Notes: generated by a model from the sequence alone, not told the origin. Positions 9,254-19,901 are shown, counted from the stretch's first letter. The stretch: 34,566 nt of DNA from Mycoemilia scoparia (GCA_027575805.1 JANBPU010000168.1:1-34566); one strand, 5' to 3'. Numbers and translations are program-made.

Positions 9254-10678
9254 ATGGCAGAACAAAATTCCATAATAACGCCTCAAAAGGAAATTTGCAA
9301 CTATTACTCAACAGTACCAATATATGCCCTAGATTGGTGTCGAAGCCCAGCTGCCCAATTATTACACAATAATGCCGGCATTGGCGGCACTTCATTGTCA
9401 ACTCCCAATAGTGATGGAATCAATAACAATAATAGTGCTTCTAGAGCAAATAATGTGTTTCGAGTAGCAATGGGCAGTTTAGTAGAAGGCCAGACAAACA
9501 AACTAACGATTGCCCAGCTTTCACCGCACCATACATCCGAAGCAAAAACATACAAGCCAGATTTTGAAACCATGGCTGAAGCAGATATAGATTTTCCTAT
9601 GTCCAAGGTCATGTGGCAGAGATACAAAATTGGAATATCGGATCCAAATTTATTGGCGACTAGTACTAACTGTATTAGATTGTGGAGATATGATAATAAT
9701 CCCAATACCAGCGGTAATACTCCTGGGCAATTGCAACAGGTGGCTGAGCTCCGCGGAAAAGACGAATACGGACCACCGCTGACCTCATTCGATTGGAACG
9801 ATGTAGACCCACGTATTCTCATAACCAGTAGTATAGACACCACTTGTACCGTATGGGATATCACGACACAAAAGCTCAAAGCCCAGCTAATTGCTCATGA
9901 CCGGGAAGTATTTGACGTTGGGTTCTTTACCGGCAGTCTTGACTGTTTTGCATCAGTTGGAGGTGACGGTTCAGTGCGAAGTTTCGATATGCGATCATTA
10001 GAACATTGTTCTATACTCTATGAAGTGAGAGCCGCAGTTGCACCCCCACCACCCATGTCTGGAAGTGGATCTAATGCATCATCATCCGCAATATCAATGA
10101 GCAATAACAATACGCCACCACTGCATCAGCAACAATATCTTGGCGGCGGTAAAAAGATGCCAAAAGTAACATCATTCACGCCACCATTAATGCGAATTGC
10201 ATGCCACCCAACTGATCCAAACTATATAGCAACTTTTGCGCTTGATGCTGGAGTAGCTTCAATCCTGGATGTCAGAGTCCCCGGAATACCGGTTTTGCAG
10301 CTGATTGGACATAAAGCGCCTATCCAGGGAATTACATGGAGCCCCAATCACCGATATAGAATATGCACAGTTGGAGCCGACAATAATGTGTTTGTGTGGG
10401 ATATTCAAAAATCCCTGATAATACGGGATCAGCAGCAACGACAAGAGGCACATGATGCGATGAATCAGTTAAAAACATCTGGTGGGGTATATCCAAATGA
10501 TGTTGCTGGAGGAGCAGGAGCGCAACCAACCATTTCGCTTAAACAAAGAAGCGTTGCTGTTGATCCGTCGCTTACGTATGGCGCCAGGATGCCAGTAAGT
10601 TCGGTGTCGTGGTCGACCATTGCAACAGAGTGGATAGGGATTACATTTGGACGAACATTCCAGGCACTCCAGCTATAA
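9254..10678 (+). CDS. WD40-repeat protein of the DCAF7/WDR68 (TTG1, LWD1) family
   Basis: DCAF7-type proteins are seven-bladed WD40 scaffolds, largely nuclear, that bind DYRK/HIPK kinases and CUL4-DDB1 ligases in animals. The N-terminus (KEICNYYSTVPIYALDWC) and the following VAMGSLVEGQTNKLTIAQL have the family pattern. Strands ending in WD-like dipeptides are visible in LWRYD, TVWDI, RSFDMR, SILDVR and FVWDI. The protein is 474 residues against about 340 for animal homologues. The excess is low-complexity: an Asn/Ser-rich insert near residues 35-60, a Pro/Ser/Gln-rich one near 260-300, and a Gly-rich one near 405-430. It is intronless, unlike the NAD kinase and UBE3D genes. ATG 9254 begins the conserved part; the longer frame upstream (from 9203) lacks ATG. 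Confidence 0.9.
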   Translation: MAEQNSIITPQKEICNYYSTVPIYALDWCRSPAAQLLHNNAGIGGTSLSTPNSDGINNNNSASRANNVFRVAMGSLVEGQTNKLTIAQLSPHHTSEAKTYKPDFETMAEADIDFPMSKVMWQRYKIGISDPNLLATSTNCIRLWRYDNNPNTSGNTPGQLQQVAELRGKDEYGPPLTSFDWNDVDPRILITSSIDTTCTVWDITTQKLKAQLIAHDREVFDVGFFTGSLDCFASVGGDGSVRSFDMRSLEHCSILYEVRAAVAPPPPMSGSGSNASSSAISMSNNNTPPLHQQQYLGGGKKMPKVTSFTPPLMRIACHPTDPNYIATFALDAGVASILDVRVPGIPVLQLIGHKAPIQGITWSPNHRYRICTVGADNNVFVWDIQKSLIIRDQQQRQEAHDAMNQLKTSGGVYPNDVAGGAGAQPTISLKQRSVAVDPSLTYGARMPVSSVSWSTIATEWIGITFGRTFQALQL

Positions 10679-11540
10679 TACTATTAGGCATTTCTAATGA
10701 TCTATTCTCTGTCTATGCTGTGCATGTGTTTAATAATGTCTAGGTTGACAAATTTTTGATATAAAAAACTAATCGCCTTTATAATATATCGTTTTTCTAT
10801 CATCCTTGTTGTGTTTTCAAACACCCTTTTGTATGTGGTCCACACATCTAATAAGCAATGACTTGTTTTTCAACCTTGCGAATACTATATTTCTTGCACT
10901 TCTCTGAGCACAAAAGATTTATAACCCAGGGCTATCTTACTATCGATCTAGGCAACATGCTTTGAACTTTTCGATATTCTTTCAATTCATGGAGACATGT
11001 AGGATATTATAAGGGAGCAAATAAATATAGTGATGAGGGTGAAAAGCCAGATGGACTTGGAGCGGTAGAAACTTTTGGGATAATGGGCCATAAAAGGTCC
11101 ACTATTTTACTACTACTGCTACTTCTACTACTTGAACCAACATTTTTATCTCTAATATTCCAGGGCTACCAATTCTTTAATAAGAACATTTACAAATATT
11201 CTCGGTTATACCCACCCAAAGTAGTAACTCCATACGTTCACACATTTATGCCCTACTATCATATTCTGATCCTCTGATGTCTGATGGGAATAGTGTTAAC
11301 TGCACATCGAGTCATTACTTTTATTTCTACGAGACACATGGATGCTCCTTGGCTATTCCCTTGAGTTCCCCGCCAAAAAAGTAACAAACAAGGGAAATTG
11401 GGATGTGGGCGTAAGTGTACTGTTGGGACTTTTTTAGATATACTGTGTTTTCGCGTCTGTGTGACCTTTAGCAAAGTCATCCCCACTGCATATCCATGTG
11501 GGGATCTAGCAAACTTTGTGGGGGTGTTTATACAGGATGC

Positions 11541-11569
11541 GATGAGGAGGAGGAGGAGGAGGAGGAGGA
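11541..11569 (+). repeat. (AGG)n microsatellite
   Basis: About nine AGG units follow GATG. The frame through them encodes a poly-Arg run, but no supporting gene structure surrounds it. Confidence 0.8.
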
Positions 11570-13009
11570 GTAGAATGTGTGAACAATTGCCTAAAGGTAC
11601 CAAGATCCTTGGAAAACTTGCTACTTTTGACGTTACTACCACATCATAAACAGGTGGCGTTTTAACCCCCATCACGACTTGGGCTGTTTCTCATGCACTT
11701 TTATTTCAAATGAATAGTGGTAACGGCATAATCAAGTGACAGCACTAGTAACTACTTTTATTAATATAGTGCTGTTTAGCTATCTAGCTCTCGGGCGGAA
11801 TTTCCAGAATAAGCATGCCATTAGCTTTTAGCAAGGAATTTGCCAGGTGTGAGAGCCAGAATACGGAGTAAAAAGATAGCAGATGCATCTGTGACCGAAA
11901 GCAGCCGTTCTATGGCTGTGTATGACGCAAATATGATAGTAATGAAATTTCCAGACATTTTACCAAGCAAACATTTTTAAACAGGTTTTGCATTAGTAAT
12001 GCCAATATTAACGATGTTAAACACATTCAGATCAGACAGAAATACATACATGCATTTATGTGTGTGCAAATAATGACGATATTAGTTCATTGTCGGAAGT
12101 CTAAGCGGAATGTGATCTATCAATATGTCCGTGCTTTGCGGTCGGCCGAACCAAAAGCCTTGCCCGGCTACTAATAAAAATGTGTTTTGTTTGCACCCTC
12201 ACATTCTTGGGCGCACTTTTTGTGGTTTGGTCTTCATGGTGGACCCAATCATTGGGATTTGTAATTAGAGCTGCTATCGGTCAGGTTTTCCGCAAGTATT
12301 GCTAAATTACTGTTCGCTATTTACAGCACACTGACACTAACAGCGGTCTTTCATAGAAAAATAGGCATGATAATGGCTGATCTAAGCAGTAAGTTTGTTT
12401 TGAGTAAACTGAAGGTCCATAATTTGCAGGAGATGGCAGAAAAAACCTGCTGCTGCGGCCCGCCTCTGCTCCGTTACACAGCATACTTTAAACGGACTGA
12501 TACACACATCCGGAGCACAAAGCATCCGGGATCCCAGTCCTCCAACCCCTACTATCTTTTTACACACACACACTCTCTCTCCCCTTTTCTCCTCTAATCG
12601 TAGTGCAGTAGCACAGTGGAGGTTGAAAGGCGTGACCAGTTCATGACACCACTACCGCCAACCAGCTTCAACGTCTTTATCTACCAGAGAAATGCTTCAC
12701 AATGAATATGTAAAGAACACAAAGATTGAGAAAAATCTTTCACAGTCGTCATACTTTACGGTGTTTACACAAATCCGAAAATTCCAGTGGTGGTTGTGCT
12801 ACACAGGTCATTCTCAAGCGTAACCATTATGACCTGAAACAATAATTTCGGTAAAATGGAGCTTCGGGTGCGTGGAATGTATGGGGAATGATGATGTGGG
12901 AATTTGAAATCAAAAAGTATGGACTGCGGTTTTAGTTTACTGCCGATTTTCCTTCTCAAGAAAACGCAAGATCACGAATGGTTTTTCTTGTCGCACATAT
13001 TTTCACACA

Positions 13010-13018
13010 TATATAAAG
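13010..13018 (+). promoter_or_regulatory. Candidate TATA box of the low-complexity gene
   Basis: TATATAAAG lies about 220 bases upstream of ATG 13235 and is followed by a pyrimidine-rich leader. A second TATAAAG at 13201-13207 is only about 28 bases before the ATG, too close to be the usual site unless the leader is very short. Confidence 0.4.
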
Positions 13019-13234
13019 CTAAACGGTTCCCCGCCAACAGCTGCCCCTGCTGTTTCACCTGTCCTTTATTATTTATTACAGCTTAGTACAAGTTTCCATT
13101 CTCCTATCCTACCTACATCAGAGCTGTGCTTTGATCCTGCACATACGCTGTTGTTCTCCAGCTACCAGACCACGCGTTTTCTCAAGCAACATCAACAACA
13201 TATAAAGCCATCGCCATACTGATCCAATTATACC

Positions 13235-14011
13235 ATGAGTCAAGCTGACCCAGACTACATAATCCCCCAGTTCCTGGTGGATCGCGGCCATCTTGCCCGC
13301 AAACACAGACCCGAAACTCCCTGCAGATTATCACACCTATCATCAAATAGCAATACAGATAGTAGCAACAACAACAATAAAAGGCTTTCTAATGACCTAT
13401 CATTGGTAACATCTCTGGAACCCAGAAGACCAAATACCCTATACACATGCAATAGCAACATCTATAACGTTTTTGCCATGAAAGAAACCAAGCGCAATAG
13501 GCGAATGATCCAAGTTTATCGCCCACCACCGCCAACACTATTGACACCACCAACCTCGCCACAGAACTGCAACCAGAGAGAATTGCGCCAATGCCAGTCA
13601 TTCCCTGCTTTACGTACCAAACATCGCGAGTCAGTCCGCCACGCACCCACGCTTACTAACCATGATGAACATGAAGATACCGATGACGATGTTGAGGATG
13701 AGATAGTAGAGCCAATGGACTCTAGTTCTTATAATTCTTCACTACCCGATCTAATCCAGGAAGATAACAACGACTCGGGTTCAGATAACGACCAGGACTC
13801 CGATAGCGACGATGACGATACCTCAATAACTCCAATTCTAGGCAGCATCCATCTTTACCACCAGCACAAGCCTACAGGATATGGTTGTTCCGGAAACAAC
13901 GATAATTCCTCGTACTATCCTGGTAACAACAATCCTTCTGCTGGACGGTTTGGATCTTCATTTGGTGGTTTGCTTATTCTGTCGGACTCGCCAAAGCTCA
14001 TCATGATCTGA
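13235..14011 (+). CDS. Low-complexity, probably disordered protein of unknown function
   Basis: I do not recognise this 258-residue, single-exon protein. It is dominated by Ser, Asn, Asp and Pro. A Ser/Asn run near residues 33-50 is followed by a basic patch KETKRNRRM at about 84-92, a proline motif PPPPTLLTPPTSPQ at about 97-110, a strongly acidic block DDDVEDEIVEP near 149-159, and a second acidic Ser/Asp block DSDSDDDD near 188-195. No membrane segment or folded domain is apparent. The LTPPTSP motif would suit proline-directed kinases, and the layout resembles fungal regulatory proteins, but that is only a guess. ATG 13235 gives the longest frame and follows a candidate promoter. Codon use is richer in C-ending codons than the flanks, which supports real coding. 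Confidence 0.65.
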   Translation: MSQADPDYIIPQFLVDRGHLARKHRPETPCRLSHLSSNSNTDSSNNNNKRLSNDLSLVTSLEPRRPNTLYTCNSNIYNVFAMKETKRNRRMIQVYRPPPPTLLTPPTSPQNCNQRELRQCQSFPALRTKHRESVRHAPTLTNHDEHEDTDDDVEDEIVEPMDSSSYNSSLPDLIQEDNNDSGSDNDQDSDSDDDDTSITPILGSIHLYHQHKPTGYGCSGNNDNSSYYPGNNNPSAGRFGSSFGGLLILSDSPKLIMI

Positions 14012-15168
14012 TCTATTTCTTTCATCTTTGCACACATAAGCCCTATGTGACAAGAAATTGGCACGAAATCCTAATATCTCTATATGACCCCAGAGGTCCT
14101 CAATCCTTTTTTCTCGCGCGCTCCTAGATATATTATGTAACCATGTATAATTTTATCATTATTTATATACATATATATGTGTTTATTAGTACAATGTATT
14201 TATAATTCTCTTTCTTTCTCTTGCATTTTTCAAACATTTATTAATATTTGGCTAATAATATAATATCCAAAAATTTTCAAAGTTAATTACTACTACACTA
14301 CACATCTTGTATAAAGAACATTCTTTTATTGTTAGAGCTATTGATACATAGTGTGCGCGGAAATGGTTGGCTGAACTTTAATTACATATCGGTCTGAAAT
14401 GGGGAGGGAGGGGGAGAGTAGTATTGTGGGACCGTGAAATGACCCAGTGACGCATTCTAGATCGAAAAAATTCACAATACGCTTTTTTATATTACTAGTT
14501 TGGTGGTGGTAGTTGAAGCTCGGTAATAAATATGTTGCTCACCACTAATCGAACAACAAACGCATTGGTATCTACAAATTTTAGTAAACACGGGACCCAT
14601 GTTTTATTGGCTAACTTAAATTGGTCTCTCCTCTCTACACAGCAACAAAAAAGTCCTTCTTAATTTTTTGCAAGCCCTAAATATAGATTATGGCCGGCCG
14701 AAACAAGCACCAAACTAGAATAGTTTTGCTCGTTGTCTATATGATAAAAGCGTTTTTGTCTATGGGTTTTAATTAGTTGCATCTGTGAACGAGTATGTCT
14801 GCTATTTGATGTCTGGCAGAGTAGTAGTCTCCCCTAAAAGGGTGGTACTGGGATATTACCTTGGATACCAGTCAATCATCACTGTGAAACACCAGCTAAA
14901 ATGTATGGGTTATCGACTGATTTGCAGGGAACATACTAGTACCCTTTTGGTAGAGAGAACCTGCCATCTAGGCGATCTAGTAATAATGCCACACATTATT
15001 CGGCTATGACTATGACACTAGTCATAATCATCATTATTTTAAAACCAACAGCAATTGTTTTTGGACTTCAAAAAAGCTAAACAAGCAAGCAACAATACAC
15101 AGTATATCGAAATTGTGGAAAGGTACCGAAATAGGGGTAACTTTTTTAAGATGCATTTGGCAAGGCCG

Positions 15169-15186
15169 CACACACACACACACACA
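15169..15186 (+). repeat. (CA)n microsatellite
   Basis: A run of about nine CA units is followed by CGTATATATT. GT-rich sequence about 170 bases downstream (15346-15367) is roughly complementary to it. Confidence 0.8.
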
Positions 15187-15456
15187 CGTATATATTTATC
15201 CTCAATATCCATGTATTTACTCTTTTTTCTTAAGTGCCTACATCTGAACAATGTTTGAAGTCATATCGATTATGACATATTCACGACGGCATTATTTCGT
15301 CATTTTATTTTGGACGATGAGCTGATTGTATGATTGACTAGCTGTTGTGGTTGTGTGTGTGCGTGTGGCTAAACATTGAGACTCTTTTGGAAAATAATAG
15401 AGACGTGTTATATTGACATGCTGTGGTATCAAAATTGTCCTCTACAACCAAAAAAT

Positions 15457-15549
15457 ACACGCAAACAAGGATATTTGTGTATTTGCAAATGGCAAAGACA
15501 ATAATGATCAGACACAGAAGCATATACACAAATATCCTTGTTTGCGTGT
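15457..15549. repeat. 26-bp perfect inverted repeat with a 41-base spacer
   Basis: The left arm 15457-15482 (starting ACACGCAAACAAGG) is an exact reverse complement of the right arm 15524-15549 (ending CCTTGTTTGCGTGT). The loop 15483-15523 is AT-rich with no obvious ORF. A perfect stem of this length is very unlikely by chance. It is unrelated to the MITE termini elsewhere in the window. It could be a foldback element, a small-RNA hairpin, or an inverted duplication. Confidence 0.9.
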
Positions 15550-15950
15550 GTGTGTACGCACAGAAGGAAGGAAGGAGGGATTTCCGATTGCATTGTTTGA
15601 TTGTGGACCGATAAATTCACCTGTATGATCAGCCTCATCACAATACTCGTCTCTAGAATGTAATGCCTGGAGGCCTTGTGGCAGTCGAGATTTCATATGT
15701 TTTGCTGGCAGTGATCTGCGCATCTTCACACACCGTTTATATCCAGCACACAAAAGAGTACCAAGGTTATTGTTCTCTTTCGGCTTTTCTTTAATGCAAA
15801 GCCATCTAGAAATGACATAAATACCCAACCACTTTTCCTCTAATTCTTGTGATCGATATGACTACCAAATTTCTTTACAATACTTGTTTTTCTCTCTTTG
15901 ACACTTATCCTGGTATTCTTGCATTCTAGCCACAATAATAAATTTAAAAT

Positions 15951-15958
15951 TATAAATA
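15951..15958 (+). promoter_or_regulatory. Candidate TATA box
   Basis: TATAAATA occurs 78 bases upstream of the small ORF at 16036, a spacing suitable for a short leader. In AT-rich DNA it may be fortuitous. Confidence 0.3.
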
Positions 15959-16035
15959 CTCTGACATTTCTCTCCCTATCTGAGCCCAATCGCATCGAAT
16001 AATCCAGCGTATATACACTTGTTTGAGTTTCGAAA

Positions 16036-16152
16036 ATGCAATACATTGTCTACTTAATGCCTGAGGATGGATCTCTCGAAGCCCCGACCGTCATGGGGCC
16101 AGCTAGACCCGATTCTCCTACTATCCCTCGCGACATCATGGACAACCTCTAA
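16036..16152 (+). CDS. Doubtful 38-residue ORF, possibly a broken gene
   Basis: The frame ATG 16036 to TAA 16150-16152 is short, but its second half (PEDGSLEAPTVMGPARPDSP region) uses more G/C-ending codons than its surroundings, and a TATAAATA lies upstream. The same frame stays open for a further 65 codons after the TAA, to about 16347. That is compatible with a premature stop in a longer gene, or with chance. Nothing in the sequence identifies a family. Confidence 0.25.
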   Translation: MQYIVYLMPEDGSLEAPTVMGPARPDSPTIPRDIMDNL

Positions 16153-16659
16153 GCCATCTTGCCATCAACATCATCAAGCATATCAACACCATTCCAACTG
16201 TCGTTCATATTCTACAGTCCAAATAATCTTGCCAATCATCGTCATCCCCTATCCTATATATCCATCTTAACAGCATTTTTGTATCTATTTTTCACGCTTA
16301 GTGGAAAGTCTCTAATATATGGTCAGATTTCACATCGTCTTAGATAAAAGCATGTCTCTAAGAGTTGTATATGAAATGGCTTATGTCCGCTATATGTTTT
16401 TTCACCTGCAAAATTTCACCATATATATGGCAGGTTCTCCATCAAAAGCGAACCAAATAGTTGATACCCTTAAGCCTCCAGTAAATTTGACTCGTAAGCC
16501 ATACATTATAGGCTGGCATCATAGAGGTTATTCTAGTATACTTTTATGAGAACCAACTACCAATTATTTATTAAAAAGTTTATAATCGAGAAACCATCTA
16601 TCTATATTTACAGCTGATCATGATGTTGATTTGTTAGAAATGCCATTTATATTTGGAAA

Positions 16660-16890
16660 AATTTCACTACTTATTAGCCACAGAATGACTACTGTGGGTG
16701 GGTCCCAGCAAAGTATATCATAAATTTGAATAATAAATTTTAATGGTGGTAAAAGCTCTGATATATGTTAGGATATAAATATTGTTCTTTCAGGGATTGT
16801 GTTAAACCGACTTTTCTCTTGAGTGTATGTGCATGTGCTTTTATGCCTAATAACTCGTGAAATAAAGGCCCATTTGTGTAGCTATAATTG
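16660..16890 (+). repeat. Dispersed repeat R2, copy C
   Basis: It matches copy A through both blocks: ATTTCACTACTTATTAGCCA, a palindrome CCACAG-aatgacta-CTGTGG, GGGTCCCAGCAAAG, then GTTCTTTCAGGGATTGTG, GACTTTTCTCTTGAGTGTAT and CTTTTATGCCTAATAACTCG. It sits just beyond the 3' end of the TFIP11 gene. Confidence 0.7.
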
Positions 16891-17066
16891 TCTAATAGTC
16901 GCCTAAAACCACATGTATCAACTGGATTTTACATGCAACCATCTAAAAATTGTAGCCTTACACATATGCTCATGAAATTATGTCTACGCTTTTATTTCCA
17001 GCTACAAGCAATATAGATGATACTACCAATAATTTCTATTCAATTACGAAACACTAAAAATTCAGG

Positions 17067-19469
17067 CTATTTCATAGATGCTATTGTGGCTTGCATCATT
17101 GCTAGTGCTCGATACAGCTGGGCCTCAATTTCTGGTTCTCTACTGATATCTTTTGGGAAAAGCGACTTCCAGGCAATATACCAGTCAGCAATTTGACCAG
17201 TCATTACTGTTGTTGATGATACTGCTTTGGCGGAGTTTGTGTTAACCGAACTATTTTGGCCTTCATTTGCATCATTGGCCTTTTTATATTCTATTATTAT
17301 ATGATTAAGCCATCGAGCAAGATACTGTAGCCAAGGTTCAAAGAACCATTTGTCCAACATTTTGAGACTATCCGATCTGGGCATGGTATTTAGCCACGGG
17401 ATCAATGCCTTGAATGCTGTGAGGTCTTGGTTTTGGGCATTTATAACAAATTGTGTCCGCATCATTTCTTCCAGTTTGGGTATAATAGATCGTTTAATCA
17501 GTTTGTGGAAATCTTGGGCACTAAACACATGCTGCCACGGCTTTATCAGCAGTAGACCAAAATCGTCAAAACTATCTTTACCACCAATAGCAGTGCTTTG
17601 GATCTTATCAACAGGTACTCCTGGAATCCAGTTGCTGTTTGTTAAAGAAACGCCCAATTTGTGTCGGAGTGTAGTATAAAGATCACTGAAATGGCACTGG
17701 TCAATGTGTAAAAGCCAGGGGTGGATCCAAATATGTGGAGGTATATTCGATCCCAAATTACTAGATTTGAAGGCTGCATCTGTCGTTGATGATGAGGTGG
17801 GGTTTAAAGGCTCTGAGTTTGGAACAGCAATGGTTGATGGCTTTAGTAGGCGAGGATTCCAGTCTTCTACTGCTTGTCTGATGCGTGGAAGGATCGTCTC
17901 TTCAAGCAGTATTTGTCGAATGACTCTAGGAAGTACTGGTGATTTCCACCCCTCAACGATTTTAAGCACATACTCAGGATCATGTGGATCCCAAGACCGA
18001 GTCAAGAACTGCCGTACAGGTGGTAGCCAAGTCGTGTGGAGCAGTTGTTCAAATGGTGTTAGTTTGATTTTGAGGGGATCGGGTACATATCCCAGGTAAT
18101 TTGAAACGCTTTCCCTGTTGATTTCATCAATATATGACTCATATTCTCCATCATTGTTTGATGTGAATGAGACAAGAGGTTCAAATACTTCCTTGTAAAG
18201 AAACATCGGTTGTGTTGCAACATTCCAGTGAGTTCCAAGCACCTTTTGTATACATGGTTGCAATAATGCACAAACCGCTTCTTCAAATTCCCAGTCTTTC
18301 CAAAATTGATCCGCTTCTTCTGTGGTCTGGCCACATAGGTGCTTTAGTCTGTCAATTTCACTAATGAGTGGTCGTAACTGTTCTGAATCCCCCAAACGGT
18401 CAGTATCCAAACTCAACAGTTCCTTTGATTTCACAGAGCATTGATCAAGTTGAGCCAGCACTGCCTCGATCTTTCTTATGGTTGCTTCTTGTCTAACTTG
18501 CATCTCCATCGCACCATCCTTTTGTCCTTCCAACACCTTAGCACGTTTAACTTCAATAAACTTCTCATGTTCTAGTTGCTGTAGTCTATTATTTGATAGC
18601 TCTATGCCAAGTTGTATTTGTTCCCTGACAGAGACCAACCGTGCATTATCTTCCACAGTCTTATCACGGTCACCAATAGTTTCAATTTCTTTTACATCTT
18701 TACCAGTAAAGTCGACAATCTTTTCTCTTTTTACGGTGTCCAAAGAACCCACTGATGCAGCAATTTCTTTACCACCAACCATTGAATTAACCTTATTCAT
18801 GACCTCTTCGATACTACGGTACTCAACTTTGGGTTTCCTATGACGTGACTTTTCCTTGGCTTGGAATGATTTTTTCTTTGTTTTGCTCCCTTCATCACCG
18901 TCGCTCTGGTCTGTAGATTCCACATCCAACTCTGAATCTTCTAAACGTGAATGTATAATCTTATCCGCCTCTTCTGCCTGTTTTGTCTTTTCCTTGAATC
19001 CCCTATAAGCAATACCCATTTTTGTTGGACGCTGCTTGGTTTCAATTGGATTTACAATACCCTCAGCTTCTTTTCCCAGACCGGATCCTGCTTTATAGCC
19101 CATCTTTTGCATCATTTTCCAGATCACACCTTTTCCTTCTTTGGCAAATTTAGCGAAATCTTTATCTGGTGTTGGTGCATTCGTTGTATCTTTCTTCTTT
19201 TTACTAAATGTTGGTTTTGAGCTAGGAGTGGACTCACGAGTTCCAGATTCAGCGATTGATGATGGTGCTGCTGCTGCTAATGATGAAGAAGATTTAAACA
19301 CTACTTCTCGGTTACTCTGTTTTCGACCCAGCCCATAGTGGGCCTGTTCACTGTCATCATCATCGCTACTATCATTGTGATGGTATCCCAAGCCATGCTC
19401 GTGGTTATTATCCGATTCTGAACCTGATTCCGAATCTCCTTCAAGAATTAATCCGCGCCTTCGCCCCAT
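17067..19469 (-). CDS. G-patch splicing factor TFIP11/Ntr1
   Basis: TFIP11 (yeast Ntr1/Spp382) recruits and activates the DEAH helicase Prp43/DHX15 to dismantle intron-lariat spliceosomes in the nucleus. The 800-residue single-exon frame starts with MGRRRGLILEGDS, then an acidic Ser/Asp-rich N-terminus. A G-patch follows at about residues 112-158 (GVIWKMMQKMGYKAGSGLGK, then KMGIAYRGF). Next come a Lys-rich linker and a long helical GCFC-type domain from about 330 to 680 with the typical FWKDWEFEEAVCALLQPCI and LTRSWDPHDPE-like segments. The protein ends soon after a QLYRALAMM helix. I see no counterpart of the C-terminal segment found in animal TFIP11, so this may be a shorter fungal form. 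R2 copy C lies 180 bases beyond its stop. Confidence 0.9.
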   Translation of the reverse strand: MGRRRGLILEGDSESGSESDNNHEHGLGYHHNDSSDDDDSEQAHYGLGRKQSNREVVFKSSSSLAAAAPSSIAESGTRESTPSSKPTFSKKKKDTTNAPTPDKDFAKFAKEGKGVIWKMMQKMGYKAGSGLGKEAEGIVNPIETKQRPTKMGIAYRGFKEKTKQAEEADKIIHSRLEDSELDVESTDQSDGDEGSKTKKKSFQAKEKSRHRKPKVEYRSIEEVMNKVNSMVGGKEIAASVGSLDTVKREKIVDFTGKDVKEIETIGDRDKTVEDNARLVSVREQIQLGIELSNNRLQQLEHEKFIEVKRAKVLEGQKDGAMEMQVRQEATIRKIEAVLAQLDQCSVKSKELLSLDTDRLGDSEQLRPLISEIDRLKHLCGQTTEEADQFWKDWEFEEAVCALLQPCIQKVLGTHWNVATQPMFLYKEVFEPLVSFTSNNDGEYESYIDEINRESVSNYLGYVPDPLKIKLTPFEQLLHTTWLPPVRQFLTRSWDPHDPEYVLKIVEGWKSPVLPRVIRQILLEETILPRIRQAVEDWNPRLLKPSTIAVPNSEPLNPTSSSTTDAAFKSSNLGSNIPPHIWIHPWLLHIDQCHFSDLYTTLRHKLGVSLTNSNWIPGVPVDKIQSTAIGGKDSFDDFGLLLIKPWQHVFSAQDFHKLIKRSIIPKLEEMMRTQFVINAQNQDLTAFKALIPWLNTMPRSDSLKMLDKWFFEPWLQYLARWLNHIIIEYKKANDANEGQNSSVNTNSAKAVSSTTVMTGQIADWYIAWKSLFPKDISREPEIEAQLYRALAMMQATIASMK

Positions 19470-19615
19470 TATTTTGTTTGATATTATGATTAGGTATAGT
19501 ATAGGTATAATACATAGGCTTTTTCCAATTTTCGAAACTCTTGCTATAATATTAGTATTATAATCTATATGGATTATGGGCTATTAAAATCTAATAAAGT
19601 TCTGCGGTTTTAATT

Positions 19616-19715
19616 TATGGATCATGGCTTTTGAAGGGTACCTTTTGGATGTCAACCATTATAGGAGGAATCACTACCAGATGGGTGACTAACCCTTCAA
19701 AAATAACTACACATA
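19616..19715 (+). mobile_element. MITE copy M4 (subfamily b, shortened)
   Basis: Ends are TA-TGGATCATGGCTTTTGAAGG and CCCTTCAAAAATAACTACACA-TA. At about 100 bases it is shorter than other subfamily-b members. The deleted part corresponds to the TGATCACCATTTGTT hairpin region. Confidence 0.85.
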
Positions 19716-19901
19716 TTCATTTAGTGATAAAGTTGTTGGTACGCTTAATAAAACACAAGCCGGAGTCACAGGTTAAGTATAAAACATTTCCTTATGCTAA
19801 AATAACATGTAATAAGTGATTCCAAAAAATTAATTGCTTTATACCATTAGCTTGGGTGATGCATTATTTAATTAGATGTTTTATTGAAAGGAAATGCGCT
19901 A

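Larger units (their letters stand above)
10679..13234. other. 2.5-kb spacer without a convincing gene
   Basis: ORFs of 60-140 codons occur, but most start with non-ATG codons or run through simple repeats. Features are an (AGG)n microsatellite near 11541-11569, a pyrimidine-rich tract with CACACA and CTCTCT at about 12553-12597, and a TATATAAAG at 13010. The 3' end is probably the promoter of the gene at 13235. No MITE or R2-R4 copy was recognised, which sets it apart from the other spacers. Confidence 0.5.
14012..17066. other. 3-kb spacer with simple repeats and a large inverted repeat
   Basis: It holds a G-rich tract near 14400, a (CA)n run at about 15169-15186, GT-rich sequence near 15346-15367, the inverted repeat at 15457-15549, a small doubtful ORF at 16036, and R2 copy C. 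Other ORFs of 60-100 codons have composition like the surrounding noncoding DNA. Confidence 0.5.

Noticed and set aside
9126..9879. Minus-strand frames of 91 and 191 codons opposite the DCAF7 gene
   Set aside because: They are antisense shadows of the WD40 coding region and its CA-rich leader.
11259..11675. Overlapping frames of 138 (minus) and 83 (plus) codons
   Set aside because: They are opened by the (AGG)n microsatellite, giving poly-Leu or poly-Arg, and the plus-strand one starts at TTG.
12367..12597. 76-codon ATG frame
   Set aside because: No domain, a simple-repeat C-terminus (THTHSLSP), and no splice partners; more likely promoter or leader sequence.
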